Source of the DNA: JAZDGX01 sp043806645
GTDB taxonomy: Bacteria; Eisenbacteria; RBG-16-71-46; CAIMUX01; WJJG01
Direction of reading: 5' to 3'
Length of the DNA: 22,718 nt
NCBI GenBank assembly: GCA_043806645.1
Contig: JAZDGX010000171.1
Span: 1 to 22,718 of the forward strand
Below are positions 14,599-22,404 of this stretch, piece after piece. Position 1 is the first letter of the stretch. Every line of letters starts with the position of its first letter. The notes below the pieces were generated by a model, which had not been told where the DNA came from, made no database searches, and saw only the letters and a list, made by a program, of their open reading frames with translations. The position numbers and the translations under genes are program-made.

Positions 14599-15222
14599 AT
14601 GCAGCCGGTCGACGAGAAGCCGGGCGAGACCCTGTCGAGTCTGGCCGATGAAGATCTGATGGAGAAGATCGTCGAAGGCAGCGAATTGGCCTTCGAGCTT
14701 CTCGTGAAACGGTACCAGGCCAAGATCACGAACCTGGTGCACCGTTTCATCTACGATCGCGACCGGGCTGTGGAGATTGCGCAGGAGGTGTTCCTGCGTG
14801 TCTTCCTCCATCGGAAACGGTATCGGCGCAGCGGCCGGTTCAGCACCTGGATCTATACGATCGCCGTCAATCTGGCGAAAAACGAACTTCGGCGGAAGTC
14901 CCGCCTGCGCGGGGTGACGAGTCTGGACAATTTGTTGGAGATCGCCGGAGATTCGGGCGCGTACCTGGCGGACAAGGAGCCCAGCCCGGATCAGCAGACG
15001 CATCAGCACAGAGTCGAAGAAACGGTCATGGCGGCCATCCAACAATTGCCCCCGAAGTATCGCGAGGTGATCCTGCTCCGGGACATTCAGCAGCTGACGT
15101 ACGAAGAGATCGAGCAGGTGCTGAACATCCCGGGCGGAACGGTGCGCAGCCGGATCAACCGCGCACGCAGCGCGCTCAAGCAGATACTCGAGCCGATCCT
15201 GGGGCGGAGGGAGACATCATGA
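14599..15222 (+). CDS. ECF (RpoE-like) RNA polymerase sigma factor
   Basis: An alternative sigma factor of the extracytoplasmic function group, directing RNA polymerase to envelope-stress or similar genes. The 207-aa protein has region 2 (about residues 30-100) with AFELLVKRYQ, AQEVFLRVFLHRKRY and FSTWIYTIAVNLAKNELRR, and region 4 (about 145-200) with LPPKYREVILLRDIQQLTYEE and the helix-turn-helix IPGGTVRSRINRARSAL. Region 3 is absent, as in all ECF factors. The ATG at 14599 is preceded by GAGG at 8 nt. The stop overlaps the anti-sigma start by 4 bp (ATGA, 15219-15222), the usual coupling that keeps the two products in balance. Confidence 0.95.
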   Translation: MQPVDEKPGETLSSLADEDLMEKIVEGSELAFELLVKRYQAKITNLVHRFIYDRDRAVEIAQEVFLRVFLHRKRYRRSGRFSTWIYTIAVNLAKNELRRKSRLRGVTSLDNLLEIAGDSGAYLADKEPSPDQQTHQHRVEETVMAAIQQLPPKYREVILLRDIQQLTYEEIEQVLNIPGGTVRSRINRARSALKQILEPILGRRETS

Positions 15223-15896
15223 AGTGCAAGAGCATGTGCAAGCATTTCTCTGCTTGCGCCGACCGCGACCTGTCCTTTGCTGAAGAAGCCCGCCTGCGAG
15301 AGCATCTCCGCGAGTGTCCCGAGTGCGCGCGCGAGTTCGACTGCTTCGAGCGCATGCTGGGTCTGTTGGAGGATCTGCCCGAAAGCGATCCCGGCCCCGA
15401 TTTCTACGCCGCCGTCCGCCGCCGCATCCAGACCGAAGGCAGTTCCATCGAGGAGTCGGAGCCGTCGGCCATCGGCCGTTGGCTTGGTCGCGTGGGCGGG
15501 TGGCTGCGGCCGGCGCTGCCGCGCCCGGCGTTACTGCGCCCAGCCTTCGGGGCGGCCTTTCTCGGGATTGCCATCGGCTTGTTGGTGGGCACTCAGGTGC
15601 CGCAGGTCGGCCGCTTGCTGGCCGGTGAGCCCGGATCGCGGATGCCCGCGTCGTCTTCGGTCTCCGAGGTCGAATCCGGTACCGAGGGCCTCGCCGCCGG
15701 TGGCGAGTACCGCAGCCCGGTAGCCGACATCGATCTCGACCGCTTGGCCGCGATGGCCGACACGGTCCATCTTGAGGGTGAAACCGAGTATGTTCTCGAG
15801 CGCTATCTGACGGACCGCCAGCGCGGACTCGTTCCCGCCGATCTACAGGGGCAGCCCGTGATGGACAATTCAAGTGACGTCTTCATTACCTTCTAA
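15219..15896 (+). CDS. Transmembrane anti-sigma factor with zinc-finger (ZAS, zf-HC2) domain
   Basis: This 225-aa inner-membrane protein should hold the upstream sigma factor inactive. The cytoplasmic N-terminus has the ZAS zinc motif HLRECPEC (His29, Cys33, Cys36) with Cys7 or Cys13 as the fourth ligand. After a Pro/Arg-rich linker, one membrane helix (about residues 108-128, AFGAAFLGIAIGLLVGTQV) leads to a periplasmic domain of about 95 residues. That part has no family I recognise. It ends in DVFITF, a C-terminal aromatic/hydrophobic tail like the peptides bound by PDZ domains. The next gene, which encodes a PDZ protein, overlaps it by 23 bp. Confidence 0.88.
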   Translation: MKCKSMCKHFSACADRDLSFAEEARLREHLRECPECAREFDCFERMLGLLEDLPESDPGPDFYAAVRRRIQTEGSSIEESEPSAIGRWLGRVGGWLRPALPRPALLRPAFGAAFLGIAIGLLVGTQVPQVGRLLAGEPGSRMPASSSVSEVESGTEGLAAGGEYRSPVADIDLDRLAAMADTVHLEGETEYVLERYLTDRQRGLVPADLQGQPVMDNSSDVFITF

Positions 15897-17160
15897 GCTC
15901 GCTCCTTGGGGCGCGTGGCTTCTGTGGGTCTCGTTGTGGACCACGCCCGTCGCGGCCCGGCCGTCGGTGCCGCGAGACCTGCCCTGTCTCGAGGCCGGGC
16001 TAAGCAGCTTGTACTCCGAAATCAGCCCGGCGGTCGTCAGCATCGTCAGCCATCGCAGCCAGGATATCGTCGACAACCGCACCGGGCAGCGCCGGCGCGT
16101 CTCGCACCGGCGCTTGATCGCCACGGGTCTGATCATCGATGAGGCGGGATGCCTCGTCACGAGCAACCGCGCGGCCCAACCCGGCGACAGCATCCTCGTC
16201 TGTCTGTCCGACGGCAGGTGGGTCCCCGCCGAATTCGTCGGCGCCAATGACGCCATTCATGTCTCCCTTCTGCAGCTGCAGGGCGCCAGACCCTTTCCCG
16301 CCCTTCACGGGTGGATGGAGTGGGAAGGCGGGCCGCTTCCGGAATGGATGGCCGCCATCGCCCATGGTCCGTGGCAAGGGCTCGCCCCCGGCAAGCCCGC
16401 CTTGACGCTGACCCATCGGGATGCGATAGAAACCGCGACGATTCCCTGCGGGGATTCCCTCGAGTGCATCTGGCGCATTCAGGCGCCCTTCCATCCCGGC
16501 AACAGCGGCGGGGCGCTGGTCACGCTGGATGGGCAGTGGGTCGGTCTGATCACCGGGGCGCTGGCATCCGGGGACAGTCCGGCCTCCGCGCAGGCGGGAT
16601 CCGGCGGCGGGTCGGGGGATTGGGAGTCGGGCCTCGCCCTGCCGGCAACGCTGGTCATGAAGGCGGTGAGAGAAATCCACTCCTGCCGGGGACCCGTGCC
16701 CACGCTTGGGTTTCTGGGTGTCAGCACCTACCGCCCCGGCCAGGCGGAGCGCGACAGCCTGCGGCATGGGCCGGGGGTCGTCGTCTCGGAAGTCTTGCAA
16801 CAAAGCCCCGCCTACCGCGCGGGCATCATTCCCGGGGACGTCATCCTCCAATACCAGGACCGCCCGGTCAGCGAGGTGACGGAGCTCACGCGAATGGTGG
16901 CCGAGACTCCTCCCGGCTCGACGGCCACACTGGATATCCTCCGCCACGGGGTTGCGCACAAGATCCGCGTGCAGATCGGTGACCGGACCTCCGAGGAGAT
17001 GGCCATCGCCCGCCGTTCCCGCCAGAACCTCCAGCGCGAGGCCCTGAACAAACAGATCCGGTGGTATCAGGGGAGAATCGAGTTGCTGCGGGATCAACTC
17101 CGGGGCATGGATCCCGGCCGATCCAAGGATGCCGGCGGCGGGAAACCCACCGGCAGGTGA
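15874..17160 (+). CDS. HtrA/DegP-like protein with degenerate catalytic triad and PDZ domain
   Basis: A 428-aa exported protein (GTG start at 15874; signal peptide about residues 1-28, GAWLLWVSLWTTPVAA). The trypsin-like domain (about 40-265) aligns with DegP without gaps around each catalytic site. Where DegP has TNNH, this protein has TSNR (Arg99). Where DegP has SDIALIQIQ, it has IHVSLLQLQ (His129). The nucleophile block HPGNSGGALV (207-216, Ser211) is intact. A single PDZ domain follows (about 278-372, FLGVSTYRPG to HKIRVQIG), then a charged helical tail to about 417. Two of three triad residues are replaced, so it is probably a pseudoprotease or a sensor; the alternative is a diverged enzyme using other residues. 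It overlaps the anti-sigma gene by 23 bp, which ties it to that stress module. Five or six cysteines in the exported part are unusual. Confidence 0.85.
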   Translation: MTSSLPSKLAPWGAWLLWVSLWTTPVAARPSVPRDLPCLEAGLSSLYSEISPAVVSIVSHRSQDIVDNRTGQRRRVSHRRLIATGLIIDEAGCLVTSNRAAQPGDSILVCLSDGRWVPAEFVGANDAIHVSLLQLQGARPFPALHGWMEWEGGPLPEWMAAIAHGPWQGLAPGKPALTLTHRDAIETATIPCGDSLECIWRIQAPFHPGNSGGALVTLDGQWVGLITGALASGDSPASAQAGSGGGSGDWESGLALPATLVMKAVREIHSCRGPVPTLGFLGVSTYRPGQAERDSLRHGPGVVVSEVLQQSPAYRAGIIPGDVILQYQDRPVSEVTELTRMVAETPPGSTATLDILRHGVAHKIRVQIGDRTSEEMAIARRSRQNLQREALNKQIRWYQGRIELLRDQLRGMDPGRSKDAGGGKPTGR

Positions 17161-17274
17161 TCTTCGGGCCGCCATGGCGCGGCCATCCGCTCAACCGGCC
17201 CGCGCCGCCTCGGCACGGTCTCCGCGCAAGCCCCGCCGCCCGTCCGCTCCCGCACCTCCCGCGACCTCCGTGGC

Positions 17275-17300
17275 TATACTGGATCGTGCGAGGATCCTCG
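17275..17300 (+). promoter_or_regulatory. Possible -10 box followed by a 12-bp palindrome
   Basis: TATACT (17275-17280) is a good -10 element, but I find no matching -35 box 16-18 bp upstream. Eight bases later CGAGGATCCTCG (17289-17300) is a perfect palindrome at the expected transcription start, a plausible activator- or repressor-controlled site for the lipoprotein gene at 17366. The rest of the 17161-17365 spacer shows nothing else I can name. Confidence 0.3.
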
Positions 17301-17365
17301 ATTAGGCTGTCGGCGGCAGCTCGTCCGAATCCGGGCTGCGTGATTCGGCCAATGAGGAGGGCCCC

Positions 17366-18511
17366 ATGGTTTCCCGAACCGGTTCACTTCGCGACGATCA
17401 AGAAGCTCGCGCCTGCCCGCCCATGTTTGCGTCCCGCCGGGCCATGCTCGCCTCCGGCCGACCCGCGGCTGCCGCCTTCCGGGCCGCGTCGATCCTTGCT
17501 GCGCTGACCTCCGCGATCCTGCTCGTCGCCGGGGGCTGCGGAGGGTCCTTCCGGGCCGCGGTGGGGCCGAATGAAGATGTGGAAGTCTTCTCCGACTTTG
17601 CGGGCGGCGATGCGCGCACCCAGCTTCTGATCGAGCTTCTCACCCGGCCTGTCGAAACCCCGGTGCGCGCGGAGCGGCCGTTCAAGGTACTGCGCGCCGA
17701 CTCGACCTCCTACCGGCAGATGAGGGACTGGCGCAATCTGGTCCTGCTGGGGAACATGGCGGGTGGGGCGTGGGCGGCGCGCCAGAGCCGTGGGCTTCTC
17801 GGTCCCGAGGCGCATGCACGGCTGGCCGCGAAACCGGCCGGATTCGTGATCCTGCCCGATGCCTCCGCCGAAGGGCAGACGATGCTGATCGTGCACGCGA
17901 GCTCTGCGGAAGCGCTGGGCGCGATGCTCGCCCAGGAAGGGCAGATGCTGCTGGCCCGCTTCGAAGACGCCATCGTCGCCGGCCTGACCAAGACTCTCTT
18001 CCTTTCGGGCGAACAGACCGAACTTGCCGCCGGGATCGCGCAGCGCCACGGCCTGCACCTTCGCATTCCGCGCGACTTCCTCGTCGAGGAGGACGCCGCC
18101 AATCGTTTCGTCCGCATGAAGCGGATCGTGCCCGATGAGCCGGTCACCTTCTTCTTCGTCTACTACGAGGCCCAGAAACTCGAAGACGAGGATCCCCGGC
18201 TGGCGACCTACTGCATAGCGATTCGCGACACGCTGGCCTCGGCTTACTTCGGCGGCGACCGGGTCGACCCCTCGCGCACGCGGGCGGAATGGGTCGACTT
18301 CCAGGGCCGCCGCGCGCTCCAGCTTTATGGTCTCTACCAGAACGACAGCCCGCCCATGGGCGGACCGTTCAAGATGTACTGCTTCCATGAAGGCGGGCGG
18401 CTCTACGTGATCGATCTGGCCGTGTTCAATCCGCCCGGAAACAAACTCCCGCAACTCAGGATACTGGAAGCGATTGCGCGGTCGCTCCGGATAACTCCAG
18501 GCAAAGCCTAG
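17366..18511 (+). CDS. DUF4837-type lipoprotein
   Basis: The 381-aa protein resembles the DUF4837 family, putative lipoproteins known mainly from Bacteroidetes and relatives, function unknown. A long N-terminal segment leads to the hydrophobic ASILAALTSAILLVAGGC, where Cys58 sits in a weak lipobox (AGG-C). The family-like opening then follows: a GPNEDVEVFSD segment, and RPFKVLRAD with RNLVLLGNM further on. The C-terminal half has TFFFVYYEAQKLED and a beta-rich end. The ATG at 17366 has GAGGAGG 5 nt upstream; ATGs at 17423 and 17444 would give a more usual signal-peptide length. It follows the HtrA-like gene by 205 bp with its own possible promoter. The family assignment is from pattern recognition only. 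Confidence 0.7.
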   Translation: MVSRTGSLRDDQEARACPPMFASRRAMLASGRPAAAAFRAASILAALTSAILLVAGGCGGSFRAAVGPNEDVEVFSDFAGGDARTQLLIELLTRPVETPVRAERPFKVLRADSTSYRQMRDWRNLVLLGNMAGGAWAARQSRGLLGPEAHARLAAKPAGFVILPDASAEGQTMLIVHASSAEALGAMLAQEGQMLLARFEDAIVAGLTKTLFLSGEQTELAAGIAQRHGLHLRIPRDFLVEEDAANRFVRMKRIVPDEPVTFFFVYYEAQKLEDEDPRLATYCIAIRDTLASAYFGGDRVDPSRTRAEWVDFQGRRALQLYGLYQNDSPPMGGPFKMYCFHEGGRLYVIDLAVFNPPGNKLPQLRILEAIARSLRITPGKA

Positions 18512-18527
18512 CCTTGCGCGGGCATAG

Positions 18528-18556
18528 GTGACACCCCGGAACGCATCTGTTATCGT
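18528..18556 (+). promoter_or_regulatory. Promoter candidate for efp-accB-pilT-accC
   Basis: GTGACA (18528-18533, 5 of 6), a 17-bp spacer and TATCGT (18551-18556, 4 of 6), the latter preceded by TGT, which makes an extended -10. Transcription would start about 95 nt before the efp ATG. Confidence 0.5.
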
Positions 18557-18657
18557 TCGACCGGGAAGGCTCCGGCGGCGGGCGGCCGGCCCCTTGGCAG
18601 GGCGGGCGGCAGGTGCAGCCGGAATCGGTGGGGAATCTGGGAGGACAGGGGCATCCT

Positions 18658-19221
18658 ATGGCGACCACGGCCGATTTCCGAACGGGCATGATCATCCAGA
18701 TCGACGGCAATGCCTACCGCATCGTTGATTTCCAGCATGTCAAGCCCGGCAAGGGGGGCGCCTTCGTGCGCACCAAGCTGAAGAACGTCGAGACGGGGGC
18801 GGTCCTGGAGAGGACCCTGCGGGCGGGCGAAAAGGTGGACGAAATCCGCCTCGAGCGGTCCGACGCACAGTATCTCTACTCCGACGGCGAGCTTCTCCAC
18901 TTCATGAACATGGAGACCTACGACCAGTTCGCGCTCACGGTAGACAAGGTCGGGGACGCGCGGTTTTACATGAAGGAAAACGAGGTCATCGGTATCTTGA
19001 CCCGGGATGGGAGCCCATTCCTGATCGAATTGCCGCCGCATGTGACTCTCGCGGTCGCCAAGACCGAACCGGGCCTGCGGGGAGACACCGCCACGGGGGC
19101 GAACAAGCCCGCCGAGCTCGAGACCGGTCTGACCGTGGCGGTGCCGCTCTTCATCGATGTGGGCGACACCCTCAAGATCGACACACGCACCGGGGAGTAC
19201 ATCGAGCGCGTCTCCCGATAA
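18658..19221 (+). CDS. efp: Translation elongation factor P
   Basis: EF-P binds ribosomes stalled at polyproline stretches and promotes peptide-bond formation. The 187-aa length is exact for the family. The N-terminal KOW-like domain has ATTADFRTGMIIQIDG and the tip loop HVKPGKGGAF, in which Lys32 is the residue that carries the lysyl or other modification in species that use it. OB domains II and III follow, ending with VPLFIDVGDTLKIDTRTGEYIERV. I use the ATG at 18658 because it gives the standard N-terminus; an in-frame ATG at 18613 would add 15 residues. GGGAGGA lies 12 nt upstream. accB starts 19 bp after its stop, so they are probably cotranscribed, a pairing seen in several phyla. Confidence 0.97.
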   Translation: MATTADFRTGMIIQIDGNAYRIVDFQHVKPGKGGAFVRTKLKNVETGAVLERTLRAGEKVDEIRLERSDAQYLYSDGELLHFMNMETYDQFALTVDKVGDARFYMKENEVIGILTRDGSPFLIELPPHVTLAVAKTEPGLRGDTATGANKPAELETGLTVAVPLFIDVGDTLKIDTRTGEYIERVSR

Positions 19222-19240
19222 ACCTGTGGAGAGACCGTAC

Positions 19241-19705
19241 ATGCGGGTCGATAGAATAAGGGAGCTTATCGAGCTGCTCGAGCGCAGCTCGATCGACGAA
19301 CTAGAGATTCGGGAATGGGGCAGGTCCATTCGCTTGAGCAAGCACGCCCGAGGCGGCGGCCCCGTGGCCGTGGGAGAGACCGGACCTCAGAAGCCCCTGG
19401 GTCCCGCCGCGCACGCACTGGTGGGCGAACCCGACGAAGCCGCGGACGCGGATGCCGGGCTGATCGCGATCCGCTCCCCGATGGTCGGCACCTTCTTCCA
19501 GGCGCCTTCCCCTGCCGCGCCGGCGTATGTGGAGCCGGGCAGCCGGGTTTCCGTCGGCCAGGTGGTCTGCATCGTCGAGGCGATGAAGCACATGAACGAG
19601 ATCGAGTCGGAAGTGTCCGGTGAAGTTGTCCGCATTCTCGTGGAAAACGGGCGCAGCGTCGATTTCAACCAACCCTTGTTCCTGGTCAGGCCCGATCGGG
19701 TCTAG
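19241..19705 (+). CDS. accB: Biotin carboxyl carrier protein of acetyl-CoA carboxylase
   Basis: BCCP carries biotin between the biotin carboxylase (AccC, encoded at 21037) and the carboxyltransferase, making malonyl-CoA. The 154-aa protein has the helical N-terminal part RIRELIELLERSSIDELEIREW, an Ala/Pro/Gly linker, and the lipoyl-type domain from SPMVGTFFQAPSP to the end. The biotinylated Lys116 lies in VEAMKHMNEIE. The ATG at 19241 is preceded by GGAGAG; an in-frame ATG at 19157 would start inside efp and is unlikely. The next gene is not accC but pilT, which is unusual. Confidence 0.96.
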   Translation: MRVDRIRELIELLERSSIDELEIREWGRSIRLSKHARGGGPVAVGETGPQKPLGPAAHALVGEPDEAADADAGLIAIRSPMVGTFFQAPSPAAPAYVEPGSRVSVGQVVCIVEAMKHMNEIESEVSGEVVRILVENGRSVDFNQPLFLVRPDRV

Positions 19706-19762
19706 CGCGCGCCGCATCCCCGGGTGAGGGGCGCCCCCCGGCGGCAGCTTGGGAGGACCGCA

Positions 19763-20980
19763 ATGCCAACCGTGGATTTCCAACGCATCATCGAAAAGAT
19801 GATTGCTCAAGGCGCCTCGGACCTGCATCTGCGCGCGGGCGCGCCGCCGGTCCTGAGGATCGACGGCACGCTGACCCCCTTGGACCATCCTCCGCTGGGA
19901 GTCGAGGATGTCGACGAGATCACGCGGCGCATCATTCCTCAGGATCTCCAGGAGCGCTTCACGCATTCCCACGAGGTCGACTTCTCCTTCGGTGTTCCCG
20001 GGCTGGCCCGTTTCCGCGCCAACTTCTACTACCAGCGGGGAACGATTGCCGGGGCGATCCGCTGCATCCCGCTCACGGTTCCGGAGATCGGCGAGCTCAA
20101 TCTGCCCCCGATCGTCAGCGACTTGGCGGGCAGGCCGCGCGGGCTGATCCTGGTGACGGGCACGGTCGGCAGCGGGAAGTCGACCACCCTCGCCGGGATG
20201 ATAAACCTGATCAACAGATCCTCGGCCAAGAACATCATCACGGTCGAGGACCCGATCGAGTTTCTCCATCGCAACCACCAGTCCATCATCAGCCAGCGCG
20301 AGATCGGTCAGGATACGGCCGACTATCTGGCCGCGCTGCGCTACATCCTGCGCCAGGATCCCGACGTGATCCTGATCGGGGAGATCCGCGATCAGGCGAC
20401 GATGTCGGTGGCCCTGATGGCGGCCGACACCGGACATCTTGTGCTCAGCACCCTGCACACGACGGATGCGGCCCAGACGGTCAACCGCATCATCTCCTTC
20501 TACCCGCCCCATCAGCACGAGGAAGTGCGCTTCCTGCTCGCCGCCTCGCTCGTGGCGGTGATTTCGATGCGCCTGCTGCCGAATGCGAACGGTCATGGCC
20601 GGGTGCCGGCAGTGGAGGTCATGATCAACACCGAGACGGTGCGCGAGTGCCTGCGCGACTCGGAGAAGACGCCTCAGCTGCGCGATGTCATCGCCGACGG
20701 CTTCAGCCAGTACGGCATGCAGACCTTCGACCAGTCCCTGATGAGCCTCTACCGGCGCGGCTTGGTGAGCCTCGAGGAAGCGCTGCAGCAATCGACCACG
20801 CCGACCGAATTCGAGTTGCGCCTGCGCGGGATTCATGCCACCAGTGACGCGAGCTGGGATGCCTTCGAGCACCGTCAGGGGGGGGATGATCTGCAGCAGC
20901 CCCGGGGCGCGCCGCCCCCCGGCGGTCACAGCGATTCCAGCCGCACGGAGAAGCCCGGGCGCAGGGCCCGCGGGGCCTAG
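19763..20980 (+). CDS. pilT: Type IV pilus retraction ATPase PilT (twitching motility)
   Basis: A hexameric cytoplasmic ATPase that depolymerises type IV pili, powering twitching. From the ATG at 19763 (GGGAGGA 8 nt upstream) it is 405 aa. Features in order: the N-terminal PAS-like domain with ASDLHLRAGAPPVLRIDG, Walker A GTVGSGKST (residues 133-141), the Asp box ITVEDPIEF, Walker B DVILIGEIRD (201-210, Glu207) and the His box GHLVLSTLHT. The last 45 or so residues are a Gly/Pro/Arg-rich low-complexity tail beyond the usual PilT end. PilU is an alternative name that I cannot exclude. It lies between accB and accC with 57- and 56-bp gaps, in the same direction, so its expression may be tied to lipid synthesis. 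Confidence 0.93.
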   Translation: MPTVDFQRIIEKMIAQGASDLHLRAGAPPVLRIDGTLTPLDHPPLGVEDVDEITRRIIPQDLQERFTHSHEVDFSFGVPGLARFRANFYYQRGTIAGAIRCIPLTVPEIGELNLPPIVSDLAGRPRGLILVTGTVGSGKSTTLAGMINLINRSSAKNIITVEDPIEFLHRNHQSIISQREIGQDTADYLAALRYILRQDPDVILIGEIRDQATMSVALMAADTGHLVLSTLHTTDAAQTVNRIISFYPPHQHEEVRFLLAASLVAVISMRLLPNANGHGRVPAVEVMINTETVRECLRDSEKTPQLRDVIADGFSQYGMQTFDQSLMSLYRRGLVSLEEALQQSTTPTEFELRLRGIHATSDASWDAFEHRQGGDDLQQPRGAPPPGGHSDSSRTEKPGRRARGA

Positions 20981-21036
20981 CGCCCGGCGCGAGCGGGCGT
21001 CGCGGACCGAAGGTCCGGATTCGGTCGGGGAGCAGG

Positions 21037-22404
21037 ATGTTCCGCAAGATCCTGATCGCGAACCGGGGAGAGATCGCCGTGCGCGTCATCCGCGCCGCGC
21101 GCGAGCTCGGCATGACGGCCGTAGCGGTCTACAGCGAAGCCGATCGGGAGTCGCTGCACGTCAAACTCGCCGATGAGGCGGTCTGCATCGGTCCTCCGCC
21201 GAGCCAGGAAAGCTATCTCAACATCGCCCGCATCATCAGCGCCTGCGAAATCGCCAACGTCGATGCGGTGCACCCCGGCTACGGGTTCCTCTCGGAGAAC
21301 TTCCGTTTTGCCGAAGCCTGCGAGGCGACCGGCTTCACATTCATCGGGCCTCCGCCCGAGGTCATCCGCCGGATGGGGGACAAGTCGGCCGCCAAGACCG
21401 CGATGCGCGCGGCCGGCGTCCCGGTCATTCCCGGCAGCGAGGATGCGCTCGCCTCCATCGAAGAGGCGCAGCGGATGGCGGAGCAGATCGGCTTTCCCGT
21501 TCTGCTCAAGGCGCGCCAGGGCGGCGGCGGCAAGGGCATGCGCGTGGTGCGCGAGCCGGGCGGCGTGGCGAGCGCCTATGAGATGGCTTCGGCAGAGGCG
21601 CTGGCGTCGTTCGGCAACGGCGAGCTCTATCTCGAGAAGCTGATTGAAGAGCCGCGTCACATCGAGGTTCAACTGGCTGGCGATTCCAGGGGCCGGGTGG
21701 TGCATTTCTTCGAGAGGGATTGCTCGGTGCAGCGGCGCCATCAGAAACTGATCGAGGAGGCGCCCAGCCCCGCGCTGGACGAGGCGACCCGCGTCGAGTT
21801 GGGTCGGCTGGCCGTCCGGGGGGCCGAGGAAATCGGCTACCAGAGTCTAGGCACGATGGAGTTCCTGCTCGATGCGCGCGGCAGCTTCTACTTCATGGAG
21901 ATGAATACGCGTCTGCAGGTCGAGCACGGCGTCACCGAGGAGGTGACCGGTCTCGATCTGGTCAAGCTGCAGATCCTGATCGCGGCGGGTCGCCCGTTGC
22001 CCCTCACCCAATCACGCATCCGCCTGACGGGGCATGCGATCGAATGCCGCATCAATGCCGAGGATCCGGCCAACGGTTTTCGCGGCTGTCCGGGCACGGT
22101 GAGCTTCTTCCATTCCCCGGGCGGCCCCGGCATACGCGTGGACAGTCATCTCTATACCGGCTACGCCATCCCGCCCCACTATGATTCGCTGATCGGCAAG
22201 ATCGTCGCGCGGGGACAGACTCGCGAGGAAGCGATCGGCCGGATGAAACGGGCCCTCGAGGAACTCATCGTCGAGGGGGTCTCCACGACGGCTCACTTCC
22301 ATGCGAAGGTGATGGAAGACGAGACCTTCGGCCGGGGGGGCTACAACACTTCCTTCGCTGAGCGCTTCCTCGAGCGCTTCATTCCTGCGGCGGCGTCGGC
22401 CTGA
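21037..22404 (+). CDS. accC: Biotin carboxylase subunit of acetyl-CoA carboxylase
   Basis: AccC uses ATP and bicarbonate to carboxylate biotin on AccB, the first half of malonyl-CoA synthesis. The 455-aa protein is of usual length. It begins FRKILIANRGEIAVRVIRAA (residues 2-21), has HPGYGFLSEN (79-88) and Lys116 in RRMGDKSAAK. It carries the ATP-grasp glycine loop KARQGGGGKGMR and the catalytic and metal block EMNTRLQVEHGVTEEVTG. The ATG at 21037 follows GGGGAGCAGG. It ends the run; no gene follows within the window. The carboxyltransferase genes accA and accD are not in this window. Confidence 0.97.
   Translation: MFRKILIANRGEIAVRVIRAARELGMTAVAVYSEADRESLHVKLADEAVCIGPPPSQESYLNIARIISACEIANVDAVHPGYGFLSENFRFAEACEATGFTFIGPPPEVIRRMGDKSAAKTAMRAAGVPVIPGSEDALASIEEAQRMAEQIGFPVLLKARQGGGGKGMRVVREPGGVASAYEMASAEALASFGNGELYLEKLIEEPRHIEVQLAGDSRGRVVHFFERDCSVQRRHQKLIEEAPSPALDEATRVELGRLAVRGAEEIGYQSLGTMEFLLDARGSFYFMEMNTRLQVEHGVTEEVTGLDLVKLQILIAAGRPLPLTQSRIRLTGHAIECRINAEDPANGFRGCPGTVSFFHSPGGPGIRVDSHLYTGYAIPPHYDSLIGKIVARGQTREEAIGRMKRALEELIVEGVSTTAHFHAKVMEDETFGRGGYNTSFAERFLERFIPAAASA

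Noticed and set aside
19301..20929. A 542-codon minus-strand frame
   Set aside because: Antisense to accB and pilT, whose motifs are complete on the plus strand.
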